Positions 54,806-63,226 are shown, counted from the first letter of the stretch. The stretch: 64,000 bases of DNA from Pseudomonas reinekei (GCF_001945365.1 NZ_MSTQ01000021.1:1-64000); one strand, 5' to 3'. The notes: generated from the letters alone by a model not told the origin. Made by a program: numbers and translations.

Positions 54806-54831
54806 CGAAAAACCGGCGGTGTTATGCCGGT
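54806..54831 (-). terminator. Terminator after phhR
   Basis: ACCGGC and GCCGGT form a stem around an eight-base loop, followed on the minus strand by TTTTTCG, 35 bases past the phhR stop. It separates phhR from flgF. Confidence 0.85.
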
Positions 54832-54865
54832 AAGTGGCAAGGCTTGACCTGTTGAAGCCACAGGG

Positions 54866-56425
54866 TCAGGTGTTGTCCTTGCCCACCTCATAATCGCGCA
54901 GCTTATTGGCAATGGTGGTATGAGAAACCCCCAGCCGCTTGCCCAGTTGCCGACTGCTCGGGTGCTCGGAATACAGACGCTCCAGCACCGCTTTTTCGAA
55001 GCGCCCGACAATCTCGTCGAGCCCGCCCTCCAACGAGAAATCGCCAAGCGGCTGACGCACGCCATAGTCCGGCAGACGAATGTGTTCGGCCTTGACCGTC
55101 CCGCCCTCGCACAGGGAAACCGCCTGAAACAGCACGTTCTCCAACTGCCGGACGTTGCCCGGCCAATGGTAATGACTGAGGCGATCCATGGCCGCTGGCG
55201 CCAGTTTCGGCAGCGGGCAACCGATCTGCCGACTGGCCTGATCGAGGAAGTGCTCGACCAACGGGGTCAAACCGTCGAGGCATTCGCGCAGCGGTGGAAT
55301 GTGCAGCGACAACACGTTCAAGCGGTGATAAAGGTCCTGGCGAAACTCGCCACGCGCGCACAACTCGGACAAGTCGACCTGGGTCGCGCAGATCACCCGA
55401 ACATCCAGATACACCTCTTCATCACTGCCGACACGACGGAAGCACCCGTCCTGCAGGAAACGAAGCAATTTGACCTGCAAGCGCGGGCTCATTTCCCCGA
55501 CGCCATCGAGAAACAACGTACCGCCCGCCGTCAGCTCCAACAGCCCGAGCTTGCCCTCGGCGCGCGCGCCCTCGAAGGCACCGGGGCCGTAACCGAACAA
55601 CTCCGTCTCGGCCATGGACTCCGGCAAGCCGGCGCAATTGAGCGCCATCAACGGCGACTGCCCGCGCGGACTCGCCAAGTGGCAGGCACGCGCCAACAGT
55701 TCTTTGCCAGTGCCGGTTTCACCTTCTATTAATAGCGGCGCATCCAGTGGCGCCATCCGCCGTGCTTCGCGCACCACCGCGGCCATCACTTTCGAGCTTT
55801 GGAAGATGCTGTCGAAACCTCGTAACTCTTGCTTGCGTACGTTATAGATGCGCTCACCCACCCGGTCGGCGCGGTGCAGCGTCAGCACGGCACCGGCCAT
55901 GGCTTCGCTGTCGTCATGCTCCGATTGCAGCGGCGCGATGTCGGCCAGGAACACGTCGCCCTTGACCTTGACCCGCAACCCGTTGATTCGCGATTTGTTG
56001 GCGCGCACCAGTTCCGGCAAGTCGAAATCCTCGGCGTAGCGCGACAACGGTATCCCCGGCACTTCATCGACCCGCACACCCAGCAACTGCGCCGCCGCCC
56101 GGTTGGCCGCCACGATGGAGCCGCCCATGTCGATCGACAGCACCGGAAACTCCAGGGCGCCGAGCAACGCATTGAGCTCCATGTGCCGACGCTCACTGGG
56201 CATCAGCCCTACACGCTTGACGCCAAACACCCCACCAATGGCTTCGAATTTCGGCCGCAACGCCTGGAACTGAATATTGATCAGGTTCGGGCAGTGCAGG
56301 TAGATGGCGTTGCCATGCTCACCGCCCACTTCACCGCGAGCGACGTTGATGCCGTACTCAACCAAGAGGTTGAGAATGTCGCGAAGGATGCCGATGCGGT
56401 TTTGGCAGTGGACTTTGATACGCAT
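54866..56425 (-). CDS. phhR: Aromatic amino-acid regulator PhhR (TyrR family)
   Basis: PhhR activates phenylalanine and tyrosine catabolism when it senses these amino acids. The 519-residue protein has an N-terminal ACT domain (MRIKVHCQNRIGILRDILNL), a PAS domain (about 80-190), an AAA+ domain with GETGTGKE and a C-terminal helix-turn-helix (SRQLGKRLGVSHTTIANKLR). The sigma54 contact loop reads GAFEGA instead of GAFTGA, which fits reports that P. putida PhhR acts with sigma70. It is divergent from phhA, its best known target. Confidence 0.95.
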   Translation of the reverse strand: MRIKVHCQNRIGILRDILNLLVEYGINVARGEVGGEHGNAIYLHCPNLINIQFQALRPKFEAIGGVFGVKRVGLMPSERRHMELNALLGALEFPVLSIDMGGSIVAANRAAAQLLGVRVDEVPGIPLSRYAEDFDLPELVRANKSRINGLRVKVKGDVFLADIAPLQSEHDDSEAMAGAVLTLHRADRVGERIYNVRKQELRGFDSIFQSSKVMAAVVREARRMAPLDAPLLIEGETGTGKELLARACHLASPRGQSPLMALNCAGLPESMAETELFGYGPGAFEGARAEGKLGLLELTAGGTLFLDGVGEMSPRLQVKLLRFLQDGCFRRVGSDEEVYLDVRVICATQVDLSELCARGEFRQDLYHRLNVLSLHIPPLRECLDGLTPLVEHFLDQASRQIGCPLPKLAPAAMDRLSHYHWPGNVRQLENVLFQAVSLCEGGTVKAEHIRLPDYGVRQPLGDFSLEGGLDEIVGRFEKAVLERLYSEHPSSRQLGKRLGVSHTTIANKLRDYEVGKDNT

Positions 56426-56452
56426 AGGAAAGACCTGATAAACGAAGATTGA

Positions 56453-56547
56453 CCTGTGGGAGCCAGCCTGCTGGCGATGGCCTCGCATCAGGCAATATTG
56501 ATATTGAATGACACGCCGCTATCGCCAGCAGGCTGGCTCCCACAGGT
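56453..56547. repeat. REP pair (REPIN) in the phhR-phhA gap
   Basis: CCTGTGGGAGCCAGCCTGCT (56453-56472) faces AGCAGGCTGGCTCCCACAGG (56528-56547) in reverse complement. The core is a variant with CCAGCAGGCTGG. The spacer contains TTGAATGACACGCCGCT, also present with one change in the pair near 59.3 kb. It lies close to the phhR start. Confidence 0.9.
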
Positions 56548-56652
56548 TTAGCCCGACTTTTCTGTCGAGACACGCAGATAGTCGTCAAGATTATGTGACA
56601 GGCACGGCGATTTTCAAACCCGAAAATCTCAGCATCTACGCGATGACTGCCA

Positions 56653-56676
56653 ATTCGTAACGAATACTTTACGAAT
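56653..56676. promoter_or_regulatory. Candidate PhhR operator upstream of phhA
   Basis: ATTCGTAA (56653-56660) and its exact reverse complement TTACGAAT (56669-56676) are 8 bases apart. Inside lies CGTAAC-N6-TTTACG, close to the TyrR/PhhR box TGTAAA-N6-TTTACA. A further GCGAAT at 56681 keeps roughly one helical turn spacing. It is 118 bp before the phhA start. Confidence 0.7.
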
Positions 56677-56761
56677 ATCAGCGAATTTTCCTGCGCACAC
56701 CTCCAACTACCTGCTGCATGAACGCAATCCTTGGGGTATTCCTAGGTCTATAGCAGCACAT

Positions 56762-56769
56762 AACAAGAA
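56762..56769 (+). promoter_or_regulatory. Crc/Hfq motif in the phhA leader
   Basis: AACAAGAA matches the catabolite-repression motif AANAANAA. It lies 24 bases before the phhA start, just upstream of the ribosome site AGGAGAG. Hfq with Crc binds such motifs to block translation when better carbon sources are present; amino-acid catabolism in P. putida is known to be under this control. Confidence 0.6.
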
Positions 56770-56793
56770 CGAATCCCCTAGCAGGAGAGCAGC

Positions 56794-57585
56794 ATGAAGC
56801 AGACGCAATACGTGGCTCGCGAGCCCGATGCGCAAGGTTTTATCGACTACCCCGCCGAGGAACATGCGGTGTGGAACACGCTGATCACTCGCCAACTGAA
56901 AGTGATCGAAGGGCGTGCGTGCCAGGAGTACCTGGACGGTATCGAAAAACTCGGCCTGCCCCACGACCGCATTCCGCAACTGGGCGAGATCAACAAGGTC
57001 CTCGGTGAAACCACCGGTTGGCAGGTCGCCCGCGTGCCGGCGCTGATCCCCTTCCAGACCTTTTTTGAATTGCTCGCCAGCAAGCAGTTTCCGGTGGCCA
57101 CCTTCATCCGTACCCGTGAAGAGCTGGATTACCTGCAAGAGCCAGACATTTTCCACGAGATCTTCGGCCACTGTCCGCTGCTGACCAACCCTTGGTTCGC
57201 TGAATTCACCCACACCTACGGCAAACTTGGCCTGCAGGCGTCGAAGGAAGAACGCGTGTACCTGGCGCGTCTGTACTGGATGACCATCGAGTTCGGCCTG
57301 GTCGACACCCCGCAAGGCCAGCGCATCTACGGCGGCGGCATTCTGTCCTCGCCGAAAGAAACCGTTTACTGCCTGTCGGACGAGCCTGAGCATCAGCCGT
57401 TCGATCCGCTGGAATGCATGCGCACGCCATACCGCATCGACATCCTTCAACCTCTGTATTTCGCGCTGCCGAATCTCAAGCGTCTGTTCGATCTCGCCCA
57501 CGAAGACATCATGGGCATGGTCAAGCAAGCGATGCAGATGGGTCTGCACGCACCGAAATTTCCGCCCAAACCAAAAGCTGCGTGA
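56794..57585 (+). CDS. phhA: Phenylalanine 4-hydroxylase
   Basis: PhhA converts phenylalanine to tyrosine with oxygen and tetrahydropterin. The 263-residue protein has the iron ligands His121, His126 (DIFHEIFGHCPLL) and Glu166 (YWMTIEFGLV), and the bacterial single-domain length. AGGAGAG precedes the ATG. phhB, for cofactor recycling, follows. Confidence 0.97.
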   Translation: MKQTQYVAREPDAQGFIDYPAEEHAVWNTLITRQLKVIEGRACQEYLDGIEKLGLPHDRIPQLGEINKVLGETTGWQVARVPALIPFQTFFELLASKQFPVATFIRTREELDYLQEPDIFHEIFGHCPLLTNPWFAEFTHTYGKLGLQASKEERVYLARLYWMTIEFGLVDTPQGQRIYGGGILSSPKETVYCLSDEPEHQPFDPLECMRTPYRIDILQPLYFALPNLKRLFDLAHEDIMGMVKQAMQMGLHAPKFPPKPKAA

Positions 57586-57622
57586 ACCGCGACTTTTAAG
57601 ATCAAGTGAGCCTGTCGTAAAC

Positions 57623-57643
57623 CCACGCTTTGCATTAGCGTGG
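57623..57643 (+). other. Hairpin between phhA and phhB
   Basis: CCACGC and GCGTGG form a six-pair stem with a nine-base loop, 37 bases past the phhA stop. No T run follows, so it is a weak terminator at best. It could trim or stabilise the phhA part of the message. Confidence 0.5.
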
Positions 57644-57689
57644 TGTTACTGACGGCCGATTTCCCAACATTCGATTTCAGGAATACATC

Positions 57690-58046
57690 ATGACCGCACT
57701 TACCCAAGCCCATTGCGAAGCCTGCCGCGCCGATGCTCCACAAGTCAGCGACGCAGAACTGCCGATCCTGATCAAGCAGATCCCGGATTGGAACATCGAA
57801 GTCCGCGACGGCATCATGCAGCTGGAAAAGATTTTCCTGTTCAAGAACTTCAAGCACGCCCTGGCGTTCACCAACGCTGTCGGTGAAATCTCCGAGGCCG
57901 AAGGTCACCACCCTGGCCTGCTGACCGAGTGGGGCAAAGTCACCGTGACTTGGTGGAGCCACTCGATCAAAGGCCTGCACCGCAACGACTTCATCATGGC
58001 CGCCCGCACTGACATCGTTGCCAAGGACGCCGAGGGCCGCAAGTAA
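57690..58046 (+). CDS. phhB: Pterin-4a-carbinolamine dehydratase
   Basis: PhhB dehydrates the carbinolamine formed by PhhA and so recycles tetrahydropterin. The 118-residue protein has His73, His74 and His91 in EAEGHHPGLLTEWGKVTVTW followed by WSHSIKGLHRND. Its stop overlaps the phhC start by one base (TAATG). Confidence 0.96.
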   Translation: MTALTQAHCEACRADAPQVSDAELPILIKQIPDWNIEVRDGIMQLEKIFLFKNFKHALAFTNAVGEISEAEGHHPGLLTEWGKVTVTWWSHSIKGLHRNDFIMAARTDIVAKDAEGRK

Positions 58047-59239
58047 TGCACTTCGATGCCATCGGCCGCGTACCCGGCGACCCGATCCTGGGCCTGATGG
58101 AGGCCTATGCGCAGGACCCGAACCCGCGCAAGTTCGACCTTGGCGTGGGTGTCTATAAAGACGCCCAAGGCCTGACGCCCATTCCGCAGTCGGTGAAACT
58201 GGCCGAGGCGCGTCTGGTGGAGCGTCAGAACACCAAGACCTATATCGGTGGTCACGGCGAACCTGCATTTGGCAAAGCGATCAACGCATTGGTGCTTGGC
58301 GCCGACTCGGCACTGATCGCGCAACAGCGCGCCGGCGCCACCCAGACCCCGGGCGGCACTGGCGCGCTGCGTCTGAGCGCCGACTTCATTGCCCAGTGCC
58401 TGCCCGGCCGTGGCGTGTGGTTGAGCAATCCAACCTGGCCAATCCACGAAACGATTTTCGCGGCGGCCAAGGTCAAGGTCAGCCACTACCCCTACGTGGG
58501 CAGTGACAACCGGCTCGACATTGACGGCATGCTCGCCGCGCTCAACGAGGCGCCCAAGGGCGATGTCGTGTTACTGCACGCCTGCTGCCACAACCCGACC
58601 GGCTTCGACCTGTCCCACGACGATTGGCGCCGTGTGCTGGAGGTTGTGCGCAAACGCGAACTGCTGCCGCTGATCGACTTCGCCTACCAGGGCTTCGGCG
58701 ATGGCCTGGAGCAGGATGCCTGGTCGACCCGATTGTTCGCCGCCGAGTTGCCGGAAGTGCTGATCACCAGTTCCTGCTCGAAGAACTTCGGCCTGTACCG
58801 CGACCGCACCGGTGCGCTGATTGTCTGCGCGAAAACCGCCGACAAGCTCACCGATATCCGCAGCCAGTTGGCCAACATCGCCCGCAACTTGTGGTCGACG
58901 CCTCCGGACCATGGTGCCGCGGTCGTGGCAACCATCCTCGGCGACCCGGAACTGAAACGCCTGTGGGCCGACGAAGTGGAAGCGATGCGTCTGCGGATCG
59001 CCCAACTGCGCAGCGGCTTGATGGAAGCGCTCGAACCCCACGGTTTGCGCGAGCGCTTTGCCCACATTGGCGTGCAGCGCGGGATGTTCTCCTATACCGG
59101 CCTGTCGCCGGAGCAAGTGAAAAACCTGCGCGATCATCACAGCGTGTACATGGTCAGCTCGGGCCGGGCCAACGTGGCGGGGATTGATGCGACGCGTCTG
59201 GATTTGCTGGCCGAGGCAATCGCCAGCGTCTGCAAGTAA
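58046..59239 (+). CDS. phhC: Aromatic amino-acid aminotransferase
   Basis: PhhC transaminates tyrosine to 4-hydroxyphenylpyruvate using PLP. The 397-residue protein is a class I aminotransferase: Lys246 binds PLP (TSSCSKNFGLYRDRTGALIV). Also present are CHNPTG with Asn183, Asp211 and Tyr214 (LIDFAYQGFGDG). It is translationally coupled to phhB. Confidence 0.95.
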   Translation: MHFDAIGRVPGDPILGLMEAYAQDPNPRKFDLGVGVYKDAQGLTPIPQSVKLAEARLVERQNTKTYIGGHGEPAFGKAINALVLGADSALIAQQRAGATQTPGGTGALRLSADFIAQCLPGRGVWLSNPTWPIHETIFAAAKVKVSHYPYVGSDNRLDIDGMLAALNEAPKGDVVLLHACCHNPTGFDLSHDDWRRVLEVVRKRELLPLIDFAYQGFGDGLEQDAWSTRLFAAELPEVLITSSCSKNFGLYRDRTGALIVCAKTADKLTDIRSQLANIARNLWSTPPDHGAAVVATILGDPELKRLWADEVEAMRLRIAQLRSGLMEALEPHGLRERFAHIGVQRGMFSYTGLSPEQVKNLRDHHSVYMVSSGRANVAGIDATRLDLLAEAIASVCK

Positions 59240-59258
59240 CCTTCAGGCACGGCAAGCC

Positions 59259-59350
59259 CCTGTGGGAGCGAGCCTGCTCGCGAATGCGATCTATCAGTCA
59301 ACTTCACCATTGAATGACACTCCGCTTTCGCGAGCAGGCACGCTCCCACA
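59259..59350. repeat. REP pair (REPIN) after phhC
   Basis: CTGTGGGAGCGAGCCTGCTC near 59260 faces GCGAGCAGGCACGCTCCCAC (59330-59349). The right copy has a T-to-A change in the core. The spacer shares ATTGAATGACACTCCGCT with the pair in the phhR-phhA gap. No gene lies between here and 59511. Confidence 0.9.
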
Positions 59351-59511
59351 TTTGTTTTCGGTCGCTCCCCCAGTCATGTCTAGACAACCCCGTCTGTCGA
59401 AACAAATGGATTTAAAAGTCTGTTTGTCATTTTTACTGCTGTATCCTGCCCAAGCTTTTTAAAAGCGCGGATCTACCAGATCTATCAACAGACTTAGCGA
59501 GGAGCGCAACC

Positions 59512-59643
59512 ATGCACGAGATTCCTAATCTCCCCTTCCCAAGCCTGCACGTACCTGAGCAGACGACCACGCAACAAGCCGGTGCACAACAGCCCGAGCC
59601 CAAAGAAGCACCTGACAGCTGCCAGGCTGACAGCGAAGACTGA
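59512..59643 (+). CDS. Small proline/glutamine-rich protein, 43 aa
   Basis: ATG at 59512 follows AGGAG with ideal spacing. The product (MHEIPNLPFPSLHVPEQTTT, then Gln/Pro/Glu/Asp-rich, ending CQADSED) is acidic and unstructured. I do not recognise it. The strong ribosome site and biased composition support a real gene. Confidence 0.65.
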   Translation: MHEIPNLPFPSLHVPEQTTTQQAGAQQPEPKEAPDSCQADSED

Positions 59644-59714
59644 ACCACCCGCCGTACAGACCGTGTGGAAAGCGCTAACATGCGCTTTCCACACTGCCTG
59701 ATGAGCCCTTGACC

Positions 59715-59900
59715 ATGACCGATGAATTTAGCGAAGCCCAGGCCAGCGTCCTGATCGGCACCGCCGAGAAAATGATCGAGATCTGGAATCGCCTCCCTCC
59801 CGCGAAACAAGCCGCTTTGCTAGCCCGCTTCGGCACGGAAGAAAATGCCTTGGCCGCGCTGGTCACCACGCAACTGGTAGCCCCTGCCAAGCCCGAGTGA
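59715..59900 (+). CDS. Small helical protein, 61 aa
   Basis: This 61-residue protein starts MTDEFSEAQASVLIGTAEKM and has two amphipathic helices with an LPPAKQAALLARFG linker. The GC pattern of codons is normal for the genome. A TTG two codons earlier is an alternative start. Its function is unknown. Confidence 0.65.
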   Translation: MTDEFSEAQASVLIGTAEKMIEIWNRLPPAKQAALLARFGTEENALAALVTTQLVAPAKPE

Positions 59901-59999
59901 CACCGCCCGGCAATTAGTTTTACTTTTACACAACCCACGACAGCCAGCCCCGCTATCATAAGCAGCCTATCTATCCTGCTTTACCGTGGACCTTTACCC

Positions 60000-61199
60000 A
60001 TGTCTGAAAACCAGCGCCCCCTGGCGGTCACGCTGCAAGTTGTATCCATCGTCCTTTTCACTTTTATCGGCTATCTGAACATCGGCATTCCCTTGGCCGT
60101 ATTGCCCGGTTATGTCCACAGCGACCTGGGCTTTGGCGCTGTGATCGCGGGTCTGGTAATCAGCGTGCAATACCTGGCCACCCTGCTCAGCCGTCCGTAT
60201 GCCGGGAAAATCATCGACAACAAAGGCAGCAAGCTGGCGGTCATGTACGGCCTGGCCGGGTGTGGCTTGAGTGGTGTGTTCATGCTGATTTCAGCCTGGA
60301 CCCAAAGCTTGCCGATGCTCAGCCTGATCAGCCTGCTGATCGGCCGCCTGGTCCTCGGCAGCGCCGAAAGCCTGGTGGGGTCCGGTTCGATTGGCTGGGG
60401 CATCGGCCGGGTGGGCGCGGCGAATACCGCCAAGGTCATCTCATGGAACGGCATCGCCAGCTATGGCGCACTGGCGATCGGTGCGCCGTTGGGTGTTTTG
60501 CTGGTCAGTAAAATGGGCTTGTGGAGCATGGGCGCGAGTATCGTGCTGCTGGCCGTTTTGGGTCTGCTGCTGGCCTGGCGGAAAACCGCCGCGCCGATCG
60601 TTGTCGGCGAGCGCTTGCCTTTCATGCATGTGCTTGGCCGAGTGTTGCCCCACGGCTGTGGCCTGGCCTTGGGCTCCATCGGGTTCGGCACCATCGCCAC
60701 GTTCATCACCCTGTATTACGCCACGCAGCACTGGGACAACGCAGTGCTGTGCCTGAGCCTGTTTGGCGCCAGCTTCATCGGCGCGCGCCTGTTGTTCGGC
60801 AACCTGATCAACCGCCTCGGCGGCTTTCGCGTGGCGATTGCCTGTTTGTCGGTGGAAACCCTGGGCCTGTTGCTGCTGTGGCTGGCACCGGACGCGCACT
60901 GGGCGCTGGCAGGTGCGGCATTGAGCGGTTTCGGTTTCTCGCTGGTGTTCCCGGCGCTTGGGGTGGAAGCGGTCAACCTCGTACCCGCCTCCAGTCGTGG
61001 CGCTGCGGTGGGGGCTTATTCGCTGTTCATCGACCTGTCGCTGGGGATCACCGGACCACTGGCCGGTGCGATTGCCGCCGGATTCGGCTTTGCTTCAATC
61101 TTCCTGTTCGCCGCACTGGCGGCACTCAGTGGCCTGGCGCTCAGCGTGTACTTGTACCGTCAGGCACCGAGGCAGCGTGAAACCCGCGACACGCGTTAG
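60000..61199 (+). CDS. MFS transporter (YfcJ/YhhS-like)
   Basis: This 399-residue protein has about twelve membrane helices and the MFS loop after helix 2 (SRPYAGKIIDNKGSK). Sequence style (GYVHSDLGFGAVIAGLVISV, LVGSGSIGWGIGRVGAANTA) suggests the YfcJ/YhhS family, whose substrates are mostly unknown. Its stop overlaps that of arfB on the other strand by two bases. Confidence 0.9.
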   Translation: MSENQRPLAVTLQVVSIVLFTFIGYLNIGIPLAVLPGYVHSDLGFGAVIAGLVISVQYLATLLSRPYAGKIIDNKGSKLAVMYGLAGCGLSGVFMLISAWTQSLPMLSLISLLIGRLVLGSAESLVGSGSIGWGIGRVGAANTAKVISWNGIASYGALAIGAPLGVLLVSKMGLWSMGASIVLLAVLGLLLAWRKTAAPIVVGERLPFMHVLGRVLPHGCGLALGSIGFGTIATFITLYYATQHWDNAVLCLSLFGASFIGARLLFGNLINRLGGFRVAIACLSVETLGLLLLWLAPDAHWALAGAALSGFGFSLVFPALGVEAVNLVPASSRGAAVGAYSLFIDLSLGITGPLAGAIAAGFGFASIFLFAALAALSGLALSVYLYRQAPRQRETRDTR

Positions 61200-61609
61200 A
61201 AGTCGACCTTGCCGCGCCCGGCCTTGATATGGCCGCGCTTGCTTTTGGATTCGAGCCGCCGCGTCTTTGAACCAAGCGTCGGCTTGGTCGGGCGGCGTTT
61301 CTTTTCGACCTTGGTGGCGCTCTGGATCAGCTCGACCAAACGCTCCAGGGCATCGACGCGGTTCTGCTCCTGGGTCCGGTATTGCTGGGCCTTGATGATC
61401 AGCACGCCATCGCTGGTGATGCGGCTGTCGCGCAGCGCCAGCAGCCGTTCCTTGTAGAACTCGGGCAAGGACGAGGCCGCAATGTCGAAACGCAGGTGCA
61501 CGGCGCTCGACACCTTGTTGACGTTCTGCCCACCAGCGCCCTGGGCACGAATGGCGGACAGCTCGATCTCGGCATCCGGCAGATGCACATTGTTGGAAAT
61601 CACCAGCAT
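61196..61609 (-). CDS. arfB: Alternative ribosome-rescue factor ArfB (YaeJ)
   Basis: ArfB frees ribosomes stalled without a stop codon by hydrolysing peptidyl-tRNA. The 137-residue protein has GGQ at 26-28 (IRAQGAGGQNVNKVSSAVHL) and a basic tail (KVEKKRRPTKPTLGSKTRRL) that enters the mRNA channel. The frame is open upstream, but ATG 61609 gives the family start (MLVISNNVHLPDAEIELSAI). Confidence 0.95.
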   Translation of the reverse strand: MLVISNNVHLPDAEIELSAIRAQGAGGQNVNKVSSAVHLRFDIAASSLPEFYKERLLALRDSRITSDGVLIIKAQQYRTQEQNRVDALERLVELIQSATKVEKKRRPTKPTLGSKTRRLESKSKRGHIKAGRGKVDF

Positions 61610-61660
61610 GGAAAAGCGTCCGTATTCAGAGGGTGCAGGATACCGCGAATGACGACCCCA

Positions 61661-61748
61661 CTGTGGGAGCGAGCCTGCTCGCGATGGCGTCGGCACGTAC
61701 AACATCAAGTTGGCTGATCCACCGCTATCGCGAGCAGGCTCGCACAGG
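61661..61748. repeat. REP pair (REPIN), right copy damaged
   Basis: CTGTGGGAGCGAGCCTGCTC (61661-61680) faces a second copy at 61729-61748 that lacks four bases (GGCTCG-CACAG instead of GGCTCGCTCCCACAG). It lies between arfB and the permease gene terminator. Confidence 0.88.
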
Positions 61749-61765
61749 ATTTTGTGTGATCCTTG

Positions 61766-61805
61766 AAAACAACAAACCCGGCACTTGGCCGGGTTTGTTG
61801 TTTTT
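61766..61805 (-). terminator. Terminator after the permease gene
   Basis: AACAAACCCGGC and GCCGGGTTTGTT form a perfect stem with a five-base loop; T-rich ends follow on both strands. It lies 9 bases past the permease stop. Confidence 0.92.
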
Positions 61806-61813
61806 GCGGGGAA

Positions 61814-63226
61814 TTACTCCACAGCGGTTTGCATTACACGCTGTGCACTGCGCTTGTTCTTGATGCCGTAGCACACCCACATGAACACGACCCACACCGG
61901 AATCGCGTACACCGAGACTTGAATCCCCGGAATCAACAGCATGACGCCAAGGATAAACACCACGAACGCCAGGCAGACGTAGTTCCCGTACGGGTACCAC
62001 AGGGCCTTGAACAGCGGCGTTTGTTTGGTCTTGTTCATGTGCTGGCGGAACTTGAAGTGCGAGAAGCTGATCATCGCCCAGTTGATTACCAGGGTCGCAA
62101 CCACCAGCGACATCAGCAGTTCCAGCGCGCTGTGCGGAATCAGGTAGTTCAGCAGAACCGCGATCAGGGTCACCGCAGCCGAAGCCAGGATCGAACGTAC
62201 CGGCACGCCGCGCTTGTCGATCTTCGCCAGCGCTTTCGGCGCATCGCCCTGCTCAGCCATGCCCAGCAGCATGCGGCTGTTGCAGTAGGTGCCACTGTTG
62301 TACACCGACAGCGCCGCGGTCAGGACCACGAAGTTGAGGATGTGCGCGGCGGTGTTGCTGCCGAGCATCGAGAACACCTGCACGAACGGGCTGCCGCTGT
62401 AGGAATCACCGGAGGCGTTCAGGGTCGTCAGCAGACTGTCCCAAGGCGTCAACGACAGCAGGATGACCAGTGCACCGATGTAGAAAATCAGGATCCGGTA
62501 GATCACCTGGTTGATCGCTTTGGGGATCACGGTTTTCGGTTTATCCGCTTCGGCGGCGGTGAAACCGAGCATTTCCAGGCCACCGAAAGAGAACATGATG
62601 ATCGCCATGGCCATCACCAGACCACTGATGCCATTCGGGAAGAAGCCGCCGTGGGTCCACAGATTGCTGACCGCCGCTTGCGGGCCGCCGTTACCGCTGA
62701 CCAGCAGGTAGCTGCCCAGACCGATCATACCGACAATCGCCACGACCTTGATGATCGCAAACCAGAACTCGGCTTCGCCAAACACTTTGACGTTGGCCAG
62801 GTTGATCGCATTGATCAGCACGAAGAAGGCAGCTGCGGAGGCCCAGGTCGGGATGTCCGGCGCCCAATAGTGGATGTATTTGCCGACCGCGGTCAGCTCG
62901 GACATGCCCACCAGAATGTACAGGATCCAGCAGTTCCAGCCAGACAGGAACCCGGCAAAACCGCCCCAGTATTTGTGCGCGAAGTGGCTGAAGGAACCGG
63001 CCACCGGCTCTTCGACGATCATTTCGCCCAGTTGGCGCATGATCATGAAGGCAATGAAGCCGCAAATGGCGTAGCCGAGAATCATCGATGGGCCGGCGGA
63101 TTTCAGTACCCCGGCCGAGCCGAGGAACAAACCGGTACCGATCGCGCCACCGAGGGCGATCAGTTGAATGTGGCGATTTTTCAGGCCGCGTTTCAGCTCG
63201 CCTGAGTGCGAGTTTTGTCCACTCAT
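61814..63226 (-). CDS. aroP2: Amino-acid permease, probably aromatic (AroP type)
   Basis: This 470-residue APC-superfamily permease has about twelve membrane helices. The N-terminal signature is LKNRHIQLIALGGAIGTGLF, then SAGPSMILGYAICGFIAFMI and EMIVEEPVAGSFSHFA. The start MSGQNSHSGELKRG at 63226 fits the family. Closeness to phhABC and phhR suggests aromatic amino acids (AroP2 of P. aeruginosa lies near phh). Specificity cannot be proved from sequence alone. Confidence 0.8.
   Translation of the reverse strand: MSGQNSHSGELKRGLKNRHIQLIALGGAIGTGLFLGSAGVLKSAGPSMILGYAICGFIAFMIMRQLGEMIVEEPVAGSFSHFAHKYWGGFAGFLSGWNCWILYILVGMSELTAVGKYIHYWAPDIPTWASAAAFFVLINAINLANVKVFGEAEFWFAIIKVVAIVGMIGLGSYLLVSGNGGPQAAVSNLWTHGGFFPNGISGLVMAMAIIMFSFGGLEMLGFTAAEADKPKTVIPKAINQVIYRILIFYIGALVILLSLTPWDSLLTTLNASGDSYSGSPFVQVFSMLGSNTAAHILNFVVLTAALSVYNSGTYCNSRMLLGMAEQGDAPKALAKIDKRGVPVRSILASAAVTLIAVLLNYLIPHSALELLMSLVVATLVINWAMISFSHFKFRQHMNKTKQTPLFKALWYPYGNYVCLAFVVFILGVMLLIPGIQVSVYAIPVWVVFMWVCYGIKNKRSAQRVMQTAVE

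Noticed and set aside
56600..56616. Possible sigma54 promoter before phhA (AGGCACGGCGATTTTC)
   Set aside because: The -24 half is good but the -12 half lacks the essential GC, and PhhR here has a non-sigma54 GAFEGA loop.
61763..63205. Plus-strand open frame opposite the permease gene (480 codons)
   Set aside because: Its translation is Asp/His/Arg-rich, without membrane or domain features, and it is antisense to an evident permease.
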